Assembly: GCF_051106095.1 (NCBI RefSeq)
Contig: NC_135783.1
Span: 193,749,447-193,813,446, forward strand
DNA from: Pogona vitticeps
Lineage: Eukaryota; Chordata; Lepidosauria; Squamata; Agamidae
DNA: 64,000 nt
Direction: 5' to 3'
The notes under the pieces are model-generated. The model saw only the letters and a program-made list of their open reading frames with translations, was not told where the DNA came from and did not search any database. Shown here one piece after another: positions 34,310 through 45,800 of this stretch (positions within the stretch are counted from its first letter, which is position 1; each line of letters begins with the position of its first letter). The position numbers were made by a program, and so were the translations under genes.

Positions 34310-35580
34310 TCCCAGTCCTTGATTTCCCTGAACATCAAAGCAAATCCAACTGAACTCAGATTAGTCTCAGCAGCCACCCATTTTATAACAGCATACAGAT
34401 ATAGGTCGGCACCTAGGACCTTTTGGTGTGGGATTCCTCAGGGATCGTCACTCTCCCCAATGCTGTTTAATATCTATGCTAAGCCATTGGGGGAGGTCAT
34501 CATGAGTTTTGGAGTAAGGTGTCATCAGTATGCTGATGACACACAATCTCTCTCTCTCGTCTGCCCTTCTGCAGTGCATGCCGTCCAGAGGCTGGAGTGT
34601 TGCCTCGTTGCACTACTGGAATGAACCAGGGCTAACAGGCTCAAACTGAACCCAGATAAAACAGAGATTATGCTCCTAGAGGGGCCCTCTGATGGTATTC
34701 CCCTCCAGTTTAGGGACCAAGTGCATAATTTAGGCATTCTTCTGGACCCGGCTCTTTCTTGGGAGTTCCAGATTGCTGCCATGTCCAGATCAGCCTTTAA
34801 CCAGCTTAGGCTAATCACCCAACTTCACCCCTACCTAGAAGAAGACTCCCTCGGGACTTTGGTGCAGGCCCTGGTCATCTCCCGGATTGACTACTGCAAT
34901 GCACTCTATTTGGGCTCCCCTTGAGCCTTATCTGGAGACTTCAGTGGGTTCAGAATGCGGCAGCCAGACTGGTGGCTGGTGCAAGTAAATTTGACCACAT
35001 TACTCCAGTTCTGGCTTGTCTCCACTGGTTGCCCGTAGTGTCCCAGATCAGGTTCAAGGTTTTGACACTCACATACAAAGCAGGAGCTCCACAGTTTGGG
35101 ATCATGTTACTTGTCAGAGTGTCTCTCCTTAATGTCATCTGCTGGACCCACAAGATCATCCCAGTTGAGGCTTCTCTGGGTGCCCCCCCCAAGGGAGGCC
35201 CATAAATCCTCTACAAGAGGTAGGGCTTCTTCACGGTGGCTCCAGCTTTATGGAACCAACTTCTGGAGGAGCTCCCCCTAGCCCCGTTCCCGTGGACTTT
35301 TAGGAAGCAATTAAATACATTGCTTTTCAGGGAGGCTTTCCACACCGACCCCAGTTGACCACCTCCCTTACCTTTTTTTCTCTCCTTTCCTCTTCTTCCC
35401 TCCCCTCTTTTCCTCCATCCACTCTGAGATTAGTCAGTGCCATCTGTTTTTTGTGGGGTTTTTTTAGAGTTATTGTTATCAGTTTTAAGACTTCTATTTT
35501 CATTTTTGTTTTCTATTTTACAAGTTGTAACCTGCCCAGAGTAGTGCTGTGACACTTATGGGAGTGGGGTACAAATTGAA
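34310..35580 (+). mobile_element. L2-clade LINE, RT to 3' end
   Basis: Frames in order give [20 protein letters not shown] and [11 protein letters not shown] (the RT catalytic YADD is intact), then LKLNPDKTEIMLL, LVQALVISRIDYCNALYLGS, and QNAAARLVAGASKFDHITPV with LHWLPV. The 3' UTR has GTAACCTGCCCAGAGTAGTG and GGGGTACAAATTGAATGAAT. Frame changes near 34620, 34920 and 35100 inactivate it. It is 5'-truncated just upstream of the RT fingers. The tail merges into the tetranucleotide array. Confidence 0.93.
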
Positions 35581-35706
35581 TGAATGAATGAATGAATGAA
35601 TGAAGGAAGGAAGGAAGGAAGGAAGGAAGGAAGGAAGGAAGGAAGGAAGGAAGGAAGGAAGGAAGGAAGGAAGGAAGGAAGGAAGGAAGGAAGGAAGGAA
35701 GGAAGG
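35577..35706. repeat. (TGAA)n to (GGAA)n compound microsatellite
   Basis: About six TGAA units of the L2 tail pass without a break into about 25 GGAA/AAGG units. Confidence 0.97.
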
Positions 35707-37580
35707 CTCGTCTACTGTAACATGCTCTAGATGGAGATGCTGTTGAAGACTGTTCAGAAGCTTCAGCAGGAAGTATTGGAACACTTGTTGATTTGAGCCA
35801 CCTTGGATTCTTTTGGAGAAACATGCAGTAAAAAGAATTTAATTTAAAAAAAATACATTGGTGGAAAATATTTCAATAATTCTCTGTCAGCTTCCAGGGG
35901 TATAGCCCTTAACAGCTTGAGAACAATATATTTTAAGGACCACTTATATGTCAAGAGTGTACGATCATATGCCTGCCAGGAAGCTAGAATAGGCTGGTGG
36001 ACATGAGAGACGGGCTTTCCGCGGAGAACCCATACTTCAAGGAGCTCCTGGAAGTTATATTAGGAGGCCAGCTCTCAGGTTTTGGTCCTGTGATTCAGAC
36101 GGGATATATTCTTTGTGTCTCTCAAGCTCTGAAACTTTGAATGGATGCTGCCAACCTTTCAGCCCTAGATTTTCGGGTTCCCATGGCTTCTGAACATGCT
36201 GTTTCAACATGCCCAGAAGCACTCCTCTATTTTTCTTTATCTGGTGTGGTCTAGAACTGCTGCTGCAAGAATGAATTCATTATGGAGTCTCTACGTTATC
36301 TGTCCATCACACACACACCCACACACACACCCTTTGGCATCTGTTGCTAAAAATTCCTGTGACAACATAAGAGTCTGCCCTTAGGCGTCAGGAAATTGCA
36401 GGGAATGAGATGATGTTGACACATCAGTCCTAGCTAACGTACCTACAAACCTGGTCCTTCTATGTTGCACCTGGCATTTGAGCGTGCCACCTGCACAATC
36501 CTGCTGAATGGTAAGCAGGTATTTATCATAGAGTAGATGCGTAGTCAGGTGGCCACCAGCCACCATTCCTGGCTCACCCAAAGTCTATTTTTTGTGTGCC
36601 AAATATAATTTTTGTTGCAGCAAAGAACTTTGCCCAATGTATTTAGAAGAATAAAACAAAGTGCACTTGTTGCAAGTTATAATTGTCTGTTTCTCTGAAA
36701 GTCAAAAATGATGTAGACAGAGACAGGTTTGGCCACCTCTCACTTTTTTTTCTATTATAAGCTTCTGATTTGTTTTGCTTTGGTGTTAAAGGTCGGCGTC
36801 TGGTTATTTAGTAGTGATCAGAGTAACATTGTGGAAAAAGCAATCCAGCCCAGGCGTACGGTGGAATTGCAATCTTGCTGTATATATTTGAGTTGTCACC
36901 TGGGGAAATCTAGAGTACAGCCTTCAGTAAAGATCAACCTATCCTCCTGGACTTACTCGCTAGTATAGATTGCATGCATCATTTTTATTAACTACCAAAT
37001 GTGTCAACAAAGGCATGGCAACAAATGATCCATAATTCTATCTTTAATCACATTGAAATTTAAAAGGCAGATAAAATCACATGTGAGATATGAAATTTAT
37101 AGTGGCTTTTGCATACACAACAATACGGTTTTATGTAACTTGCATGGAGTAGCCCGCTGAGAATCCCGATGGTTTCAGTGAGATATATCGGCAGCAGTTA
37201 ACCTTTAATATATGCTTAACTCCTCAGGTTTTTCACAGTAAAGTTCTTAGAAGAGCACACCTCGCCAAACAGATCCAAACTATAACCAGTCACAGAGCAC
37301 CATGGAGCCATTTGCAGAGGTGGACCCCTGCCATCCATCATGTTTTTATCGATGCCAGTTGTTTCAACCTCAGTCAGAGGAGTGTACATATATGTGTCGA
37401 CAATTCAGGTCATTATAAGTTGAGGGTGGTAAACCCTGGAAGAGATGACAAGTAAGAGAGAACATTGTTCTTTTCCAGAACAGAGCATGGAGACAGCGCA
37501 AAGCAACAAAGATATGGAAAATAGCAACAAAGCCTGTCATGTGCAACTCATGTGCAGAAGACTTTTTAATGCCTTCTTTC
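35707..37580. other. Unassigned sequence
   Basis: No gene recognised. A short (CA)n lies near 36308-36331. Confidence 0.4.
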
Positions 37581-37583
37581 ATT

Positions 37584-37636
37584 TGTTCGTTCGTTCGTTC
37601 GTTCGTTCGTTCGTTTGTTCTTTCTTTCTTTCTTTC

Positions 37637-37711
<75 letters not shown>

Positions 37712-37747
37712 TCGTCCATTCTTTCTTTCTTTCGTTCGTTCGTTCTT
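37584..37747. repeat. (TTCG)n-(TTTC)n-(TTCG)n compound microsatellite
   Basis: About seven GTTC/TTCG units, then roughly 24 TTTC units with one slip near 37636, then TTCG again. The CpG-containing blocks lie on both flanks of the TTTC core. Confidence 0.95.
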
Positions 37748-38064
37748 GGCCATAACTACCCAATTTTGGAATGGCTGTTCCAAAGGGTAGTTTCCTAATA
37801 TGAAACACCTCCCCCACACAACCTTCGGTTTGCCTTGTGTGGAAACGCATGAAGGTCACACTATGTTTTCCTCTGTAGACAACAAGGAGGATTCTGTGCT
37901 GTCCGAGATTCTGAAACATAAAAAGTTTGTGTGGGGAGGGGTGGAATCAGATGTGGGGTGGGAAAATTGAACAACTGCTAAATCATGGTTCTACTCCCAA
38001 ATCTTCCCCTCTTCAACTCTGCATAAAGGGAGGGGGGGCCTTCTGTAGACATGACATTGTCATC
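37748..38064. other. Unassigned sequence
   Basis: No gene recognised. Confidence 0.4.
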
Positions 38065-38065
38065 C

Positions 38066-38345
38066 TCCTCCACAGATTAGAGCACAAGATAATGGGCTCA
38101 AGTTAAAGGAAGCCAGATTTCAGTTGAATATCAGGAAAAACTTCCTAACTGTTAGAGTAGTACGACAGTGGAACCAGTTACCTCGGGGGTTGGTGAGTGC
38201 TCCAACACTGGAGGCTTTCAAGAAAAACTTGGATAATAACCTGGCAGATATGCTTTGATTGTATTCATGCATTGAGCAGGGGGTTGGACTTGATGGCCTT
38301 GTAGGCCCCCTCCAACTTCACTTTTCTATGATTCTATGATTCTCC
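38066..38345 (+). mobile_element. CR1 LINE 3' end
   Basis: GGGCTCAAGTTAAAGGAAGC, CAGGAAAAACTTCCTAACTG, GGAACCAGTTACCTCGGG and GGGGGTTGGACTTGATGGCC form the classic CR1 ORF2 end and 3' UTR. The last bases are the octamer-type tail TCTATGATTCTATGATTC. It is 5'-truncated as usual for CR1. Confidence 0.95.
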
Positions 38346-39534
38346 CCTTGCTGTATGGATGTTCAGATGCAGACATGCAAAGTCCAATTATGTGTACATA
38401 CACAAAACACCACAGGAGAAAAGTGATTCTGCATTATTTAAAGGGCAGACAGTAGGCATACCTGAGATGTATCACAGATGTGTATTTGAATATGTGCACA
38501 GGGAGGCTGCAGTCTCCACTCTACAGCCTTTCATTGTGAATGCCTGGAGGATAAAACATAATAGTAAGAGTCATATTGATGTTTTGTAAGGTTTGCATCA
38601 CAGCAAGTTGTTCAAACTTTATGCCAAGTCCAAAAGGACTTAGGATGATGTTTAGAACAAGCTAGACACCACGTGCAGATTCACTCACAGCTCTCCTGTG
38701 TCATGTTCTGCCTATGAAGCTACATAAGCACATTCAGCATCTTTCAGAATTTTAAAGCTCTGTAAGATTTCACACCTCCAGTTGAGAGCCAGCCAGCCAG
38801 CTCTTTCTTCCCTTTCAAGATGGCTAGAATTTGTGCAAAATGTCTAAAGTGTCCTTTCTTTTTGAGAAGCAAAGCACACACACATGTAATACAAACACTG
38901 GAAGCACAGAATGACTAGATGATGTGTAAGAAAGAAGCAAATAACCCACCTAGTGCTTCAAATTCTTAAACAAAGCAACGGCTATCTTAGTTTGTGACAA
39001 TTTGCACATATTTTGCAATTTTGTAGAAAAATAGCTAGTTTTGCACAAAATGTCATTCTTGTCTATATGAGAAGTCTGCAAAGAATGCCACGAAGTTCTT
39101 TGCCATCATCATCAAAGGAGGAAAATATTGCAATTCCTTGTCTCCACTTACGAGACTGAGGGAAGCAAAGATGTTTAAATTTCCCCCTATTTCATAAAGC
39201 CGAAATTTCTGTCCTTTAAACATTTGACTGGAATTTCCAGAGTATTACATTTGCATGGCACTGAATATGCTTTGCAAGTAGGATGGCCACGTGTCCTGAT
39301 TTATATGGGACAGTTTTCTATTTGAAGGACTGTCAACTGTCATTTGTTTGTACGAGTTCTTTGCTTTGAGGTGGTCTACTCCAAAGCTGTTTTAAGGAGA
39401 ACGTCTCATAAGAAGAAAAAGCAAAGGCCATCAACACTGAGTCAGCAAACTGAACAAGGAGACAGTTCAATAGATCATAATCTTCCCATCACTGGTGACA
39501 TGATGGCATTTCTATTTAAATGATTTGATATGAC
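38346..39534. other. Unassigned sequence
   Basis: A 76-codon frame at 38359-38589 (+) is present, but without a recognisable domain or clear splice context. Nothing else is recognised. Confidence 0.4.
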
Positions 39535-40232
39535 CACAGTGACACATGCCCTAGTTACATCTCAGTTGGATTACTGCCTATGGAAAGTGTTTGGAAACTC
39601 CAGAGGGTCCAAAATGCTGCAGCCAGATTGTTAATTTGAGCTGGCTACAGGGAACATATAACACCCCTGCTATGGCAACTCCACTGGTTTCTGATTTCTG
39701 GGCACAACTCAAAGTGCTGATTTTAACCTATAAAGCCCTAAATGGCTTGGGTCCGAGCTATCCCAAAGACTGTATCTCTCTCTATGAGACTGCCTGGGCA
39801 TTAAGATCATCTGGGGAGGCTTTTCTCTCGGTCCCGCCACCCTCACAGGTGCGCTTGGTGGGGATACAAGAGAGGGCCTTCTCTGTCGCTGCTGCTAGAC
39901 TCTGGAACTCCCTCCCACAGGAGACCAGGCTGGGCCCCATCTTTGCTGTCCTTCCACAAGCAGGAAGAATACTTTCTCTTCAGGCAAGCTTTTCCTTACT
40001 GACTGATGGTCTGAGAGGGGTTTTATATGAACTGTGTTCTCTGTTGTTTTAAATGTGTTTTAATATTGATTTTATTTCCCATTTTAATATAATACTTGTT
40101 TAATTCTTTTTCAATATTTGTATACTTACTGTTTTTAGCTTTTAAACGCCATTTTTAATGATGTAAGCCGCCTGGGGTCCTTTTGGGGAGAAAGGCAGGA
40201 TAGAAATATTTTAAACAAACAAACAATGGAAT
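39535..40232 (+). mobile_element. L2-clade LINE, ORF2 C-terminus and 3' UTR
   Basis: The frames give ALVTSQLDYC, an imperfect NAAARLL block, VLILTYKALNGLGPSY, VRLVGIQERAFSVAAARLWN and SLPQETR, all L2 C-terminal motifs. The 3' UTR reads GTAAGCCGCCTGGGGTCC and GAAAGGCAGGATAGAAATAT, and ends in (AAAC)n. Two frame changes are visible in the ORF. Confidence 0.92.
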
Positions 40233-41594
40233 CTATGCTTAATTTTTGGACACATAACAAATGGTCATTCTCATGGGAAATGCCTTCAAGGGTTTGGTAT
40301 TGTGGCATAAGCAGAGCAACTGCCTCTATATATCCTAAACCCAGGCTTAGTTGAGAGTCAACTTCCCTTGAAGGAAGGATATCGTTTCTTCAATATTATT
40401 TTTGCTTACGTTAAAAGGATTTCTGGGGATGTTATCTTTCTTTCTTACTTACGAGTTATGAACTCTACCTTCTCCCCCCCGCTCGACATCCCTATGTTTT
40501 GATTTACAATGAGCTTGTTCATAAACTGAACTCTACGAACACACACAGAGAAAACTTCAATCATTTCAGAGACCTGCAGTGCCTCTAAATGTTGTGATGC
40601 TGTCATGGTAACAAGCAGATCCCTATGAGGGAGGAGGGCAGGCTAAAGTTTTGGATCAGGCTGACTGGGAGAGAAAAGACATCGGCCAATTTCTCTTGAA
40701 ATCCAAAAGGCCGAGGTCTGGGGTGGAAATCGCGCTGACTCCCCCATGCACTTGTTCTGTTTAGCTGCCTTTTCTGAAATTATTTAACAGCCACCTCACC
40801 GGCTGTGACTGTTAGAAAGCTCGAGATAAGCAAGAGCAGAAGAAAGACTCAGCCAGACTCATTAAAGTGTTCCCTGTGAACTGCAAAGCTGTCGACATTT
40901 CTAATAATTTGGGTGTGTTGGAAACAACCAGCACTGGAACTGCTAAGCTGGCAGAAAGGAAGGGAGCAGGTAAAAAAATGAAGAATATACAAAGTGAGGC
41001 ACAGAGTCTGAAATAGGAAATTTACCAAAATTTGGGGAAAGGAGAGGTGGATAGATAAAGGAGGCAGACATCTGGAAGATTTAGACCACCTTTTAGATTT
41101 CAACCGACAACCAAGATACATATATCCTTCCAAGGAAATCTGTTTTGGTTAGTTTTCAATGCCTTGTAATCACGTATCAGGGCTTCCTCAAACACAGGTC
41201 AGATGGCAGCCACCCTTATTTGAATACAAAAAGCTGTATTCAGCCACTCTGAAAAGACATGTCCTCCACATGAGACATGAGGGGTGTGCTAGTCCACCCC
41301 TTTCATTGTCACTTTAATCATCTGATAAGAACACTCCGAAGAAGGGGAAGGGGTTACGTCTAATGCAGTCTACCAACAGATCCAAAAGACGAACCGGCCA
41401 GGGTCCTGGCTCATGCAGAAAGCCCACTCTCCCCCATTTCTGCACTGTTGAAGGGATGATGGTGTGGGTGGGGCTAGCACACTCCCTTCATCATGTGGGA
41501 AGGAGACGTGCTGTGCAGAATAACTGCATAGGGCTGGGCAAATTATGAGAATGTTTGGAGTCCTGCTGCTTCAGGCCAATTGTCGAATGCAGGA
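40233..41594. other. Unassigned sequence
   Basis: No gene recognised. Confidence 0.4.
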
Positions 41595-41595
41595 G

Positions 41596-41705
41596 CAAAC
41601 GATGGTTTTCCACATGTTGTTGGACTGCACCTCTCATGATCCCAGCTAGGGCTTAAGGGAAATGCAGTCCCTCAACATCAGGAGAAATGCAAATTGACCA
41701 CCCCC
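41596..41705. mobile_element. hAT MITE relic
   Basis: ATGTTGTTGGACTGCACCTC and GAAATGCAGTCCCTCAACAT form an imperfect inverted pair, like the TTCTTGGACTWCAACTCCC core of the MITEs at 2977 and 54041. The termini are eroded. Confidence 0.4.
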
Positions 41706-42929
41706 TGTCTTTCTAATCAAGGATCTTGTTCTCCACACTGGCACGTCACAGTTTTCCTTCTAAAGCCTCGGATCTCACTATAAATTGTAAATTAGACTTG
41801 CCCCTCCATTTCCAGAACACACCAAAAGGAGACAATGCCCATTGACCATGCCTCTAAAGTTGGTGTCACTCTTGGCCGTATTTCCTGATGTGCTGCACAT
41901 GCATACGGTGAGTGCATATGCTTATGTCTGTAGTGTGACTAGGGACCCTACTTGATTGAGGGCGTATTAGAACATAGCCAGTGTCTGTCATCCTGCACTG
42001 ATCATACTCCTGCTGCACACTCATTCATCCTGACCATTCTCATGCACTGGACGACAAAGGGTTGTGTGCCAACCAGATTGTCCTGCAATCTGTAAGCTAC
42101 ACTTCTGTGCCCAGGGATGGCACTATCTCTTTGCCAATGAAAAAAAGGATGGCTCAGTTGCCAGTCCAGTGTGTGGAGTAGGGTAAGGTTGTAAGAACAA
42201 TCATACTGGATGAGAACAGAGGCCTATTCAGTCTATTCCCATAGTAGCTAACGAGTTGCTGGTTCGAAGCCCACAAACAAGACACACAACACCCTCTCCC
42301 TGGTGCTCCTTAGCATCATGCTTTTGATACTGAAGGGCAGGGCCAGTCCTGCCATTAAGCAAAGTAAAGGAACTGTCTTACATGATAGGGGCTGTCTTAC
42401 ATAATGGGGTGCCTTCCCTTTGAATCCCCAGATTATTCTTCTCTGCTGAATTTGTGTGTGTCACACAACCTTCTCTACCCCCTTCACCTGGCCAAAGTGT
42501 TAAACTTAGTGGAAGACAATCTCATTGCTGGCACTTGGCTGGCAGCCCAGTGAGCGTCCAGGTGCAGAATAGGGAGGGAGCACCATTTTGCACCTCAGGC
42601 GGTACGTTATCTTGAACCAGCCTTGTTTCTCCTCAGGCAACAACAACGACAAAATTATTTCAGTGGAAGTCTACAAAATAAAATCCATTACAAATTTAAA
42701 CACATCCCACATCTATTGAATTTGTTACAGTATTCCATTTGTTACAGTTTGCAAGATTCCCTTGCTTGTAAAGGTATATTTTGATAAGTTTATATTTTCT
42801 GTGAAAAAGGCAACACTACAAGCACATAACTAAGTCAAGTAAAACGATTCAAAGCAAAAACGTTAGAAAATGTTATATTTCCCCCTGGGCCTGACTCTAG
42901 CTATCCTATATATCAACTTCAATCCATTT
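41706..42929. other. Unassigned sequence
   Basis: No gene or repeat recognised. Confidence 0.4.
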
Positions 42930-42930
42930 A

Positions 42931-43038
42931 TTTTTTATGAAGGTGCTGTTTATAAATCAAGACAAAAGATAGAAAGAAGGAGGATTTTTTATGAAGGTGC
43001 TGTTTATAAATCAAGACAAAAGATAGAAAGAAGGAGGA
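42931..43038. repeat. Perfect 54-bp tandem duplication
   Basis: The unit TTTTTTATGAAGGTGCTGTT, continuing to GAAAGAAGGAGGA, occurs at 42931-42984 and again at 42985-43038 without a difference. The length is a multiple of three, so the surrounding 62-codon frame repeats 18 residues (FYEGAVYKSRQKIERRRI). Confidence 0.97.
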
Positions 43039-44049
43039 TAGCTAAAATGTATTTTTGAAAATGATGCAAGGTTAAGATTGAAAGTAGGAATGGGCAACCT
43101 AGGGTCCTGTGGATAGGATTAGGTTGGGACCCGCATTATCCCCCATCATCAACCAAGGGCTGAGGGGAACGCCAATCCCAGAAGAAATGGAGGTACATGT
43201 AGCCCACCCTTGATTGTTAGAGAAGCACTCAAGTTTAATATTTAAACAACGTCAGAGGGAGTGGTGGGGAGAGAAACAGAGATTTACATGAACAGATTGT
43301 GGAGAAATTACTTTTCAGAGGGGCTGTGCTCCCATAATTCCTCAGCTGGAAAGGCCTCTGGCCGTGTCTGCTAGCAAATTTTGGGAGTTGTAGTCCAAAA
43401 TAACAATGTCTACAAGCTCTGATGGTGGTGAGGCTTCTTGGTAAATGACAGGCAGCCGCCAGACGATAGTAATTAATTGGCTTTGTTTTTCCTCCACCTT
43501 TTGTTCTTGGGAGTAAGGAAAGTCGTATCTAACTTCAGAACAAGAATTTCTGAGCAGAGAGTGCAACTGAAAGCCCCACTCAATGGTGCTCTCTGGCAAC
43601 ATCTCTCATAAAGCTCAACAAGCCGGAGGTGGCATTTATGTGTAACAGAGTATATTCACCGCTGTAGCTGAATCTCCAGCGAGCCATTCTGTTCAGCAGC
43701 AGTATAAATTGATTTCCCTGTCCACACATTGCTTTGGAACAAATACTTCGGAAACGAAAGGATAGCCCAACTTCTGGTCTGCAGCCACTGCCCAACAGCC
43801 ACTCTGCTCATAATGTTCAGCTTTCTGATTAGGAAAAAAAAAACTCAGACCCCAGCCAGCTGCCCTGTCTGTATTCTTATGCCGCAGTACCACTTGGTTT
43901 GCATAAACTCTGAGGCAAGTAATTTATAGATGTATTTATAATTATACCTTTATAAATGCAAGGATATAAGTGGGTTGTTCATTCTGAAGCTGGAGGTTAC
44001 AGTTGGGTGGTGTGCACACCAAACAACAGCAGCAGCAACCCTACTCCGT
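43039..44049. other. Unassigned sequence
   Basis: No gene recognised. About 43085-43210 (GGAATGGGCAACC, then GTAGCCCACCC) may be a decayed hAT MITE of the GGGCAACC type. Confidence 0.35.
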
Positions 44050-44690
44050 CTGTTGTTGTTACGTGTCATCAAGTCGCCTCGGATTTATAGTGACCCTATG
44101 AATGAGTAATCCTCAGCAGCCCTGCTCTGCTCTTGCAAACTTAAGCATGTGGTCTCCTTTGGGGTGTCAGTACATCTCACATTCGGCCTTCCTCTTTTCC
44201 TGCTGTTTTCTGCCTTTCCTGGCACTATTGTCTTTTTCAGAGAATCCTGCCTTCTCATGAGGTGCCCAAAGCAGGACAGCCTGAGATTTGACATTTTTTT
44301 GCCTCCAGAGAGAGTTCAGGCTTGTTTTGATCTAAGACCTATTTGTCTTTCTGGCAGTCCAGGGTATCTGCAAAGCTCTCCTCCTTCAAACAAGTCAAAT
44401 TTCCCTCCTGTCAGCTTTCTTTACTGCCCAGCTCCCACATCCATACATGGTGATCAGAAATACAAAGGTGTGGATGGTCTTGGTCTCCAGTGCCACAAGA
44501 AGGAAGGAAGGAAGGAAGGAAGGAAGGAAGGAAGGAAGGAAGGAAGGAAGGAAGGAAGGAAGGAAGGAAGGAAGGAAGGAAGGAAGGGAAAAAAAGCTCA
44601 CATTTACATACTGCCATCTTATAGAAGAGTCTCTTGATGCTCCGTGCCAGTCAGTACTTGTATGATGAAAATGCAAATAACAGAACAAAA
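44050..44690 (-). mobile_element. RTE-type LINE, ORF2 C-terminus and 3' end
   Basis: The minus strand reads ITMYGCGSWAVKKADRREI, and after a tetranucleotide array LSCFGHLMRRQDSLKKTIVP and SRKRGRPNVRCTDTPKE, the C-terminal pattern of RTE/BovB-like ORF2. The 3' end GGGTCACTATAAATCCGAGG, then CGACTTGATGACACGTAACA plus ACA repeats, fits an RTE tail. It is a different subfamily from the copy at the left edge and has frame breaks. Confidence 0.85.
44501..44588. repeat. (AAGG)n microsatellite within the RTE copy
   Basis: About 21 AAGG units lie within the RTE-derived ORF2 sequence. Confidence 0.97.
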
Positions 44691-45122
44691 ATTAAACAGT
44701 TGACTAGATGATTGTATATTATATTTTTCCTACTCTACTCAAAGTAAATTGTCCATAAATTATTTCTGAGCAGCAGAAACTATAATTTTCCTAAGTGTGA
44801 GCCGTCCTGCTCTTTTTGTATCAGTGCGAAACACATTTTTATTTTTATTTTCATTTCATTTGGGGAGGGGGTAACTAAGGCTGTCTTACCCACACGCCTC
44901 AGTGCAGGAGTGTCTAATTGTTTCGGCTTCTGTTTGCTGTGCTTCAGGAAGCAAGTTAATGATAGCTAAAATGGAATATCTCAAATAGAAGCAAATACAC
45001 ACACAAAACAAAAAACACAACCCGGAAAGGCCAGAGCAGCCCACCACTGCTTTAATGCCAATTGAGCTACCTGAGATCCCTGGAGATGAGATGGTATTAA
45101 AATGTCATACTGAGAAGATATA
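44689..45122. other. Unassigned sequence
   Basis: No gene recognised. Confidence 0.4.
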
Positions 45123-45600
45123 TTCATAAGAACATAAGAACATAAGAAGAGCCCAGCTGGATCAGGCCAAGGGCCCATCTAGTCCAGCTTCCTGTATCTC
45201 ATGGTGGCCCCACCAGATGCCTCTGGGAGCACACGAGACAACTAGATAACTATCTCCTGATGCCACTCCTTGGCACCTGGCATTTTGTGGTACCTTCCTT
45301 TTAGGCCTGGAGATTATACACCCCCATAATTGCTTGTAACCAGCAGTGGACTTTTCCTCCAGAAATCTGTCCAATCATGTTTTAAAGGCATCTAGGCCAG
45401 ATGCCATTCCCACATCCTGTGGCAAGGAGTTCCACAGACTAATAACGCACTGGGTCAATAAATCTTTTCTTTTGTCAGTTCTCGCTCTCCCAACACTCTG
45501 TTTGAGTGGCTGCACCCTGGATTGCGTGAGAGGGAAAAGAGCTTCCCTCTATTCCATTCTAAAGTGGTTCCATACTGGCAAGGTGGATCTTTAGCTTCTC
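45123..45600 (-). mobile_element. CR1 LINE, ORF2 end and 3' UTR with octamer tail
   Basis: The minus frame gives MDRFLEEKSTAGYKQLWGCI, and upstream a diverged LCGIPCHRMW-type sequence. The 3' UTR ends GGACTAGATGGGCCCTTGGC, CTGATCCAGC and the repeated octamer TTCTTATG (45125-45146), diagnostic for this CR1 group. This subfamily is distinct from the copy at 38.1 kb. Confidence 0.92.
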
Positions 45601-45800
45601 AGTAGAATCCCACATGATTTGGCAACAAGTAGGAAAAGGCACCGGTGTGAACAAAGACAGATGGCTGCCTTAGTAAGTAGATACTGGGTGTTACTTATTA
45701 GTCATTTAATTTCTTGTTGTATTTTTACTGCCAGAAAGGGAAGAGGTGCCTGTGGGAATGTCTTCTCTATAAAATAACTTGGCTTGGCATGTGTTGATAC
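45601..45800. other. Unassigned spacer
   Basis: Nothing recognised. Confidence 0.35.

Noticed and set aside
37370-37819. 149-codon frame rich in KERK repeats
   Set aside because: Translation of the TTTC/TTCG array on the minus strand.
38359-38589. 76-codon plus-strand frame considered as an exon
   Set aside because: No convincing splice sites, and no domain or family resemblance that I can name.
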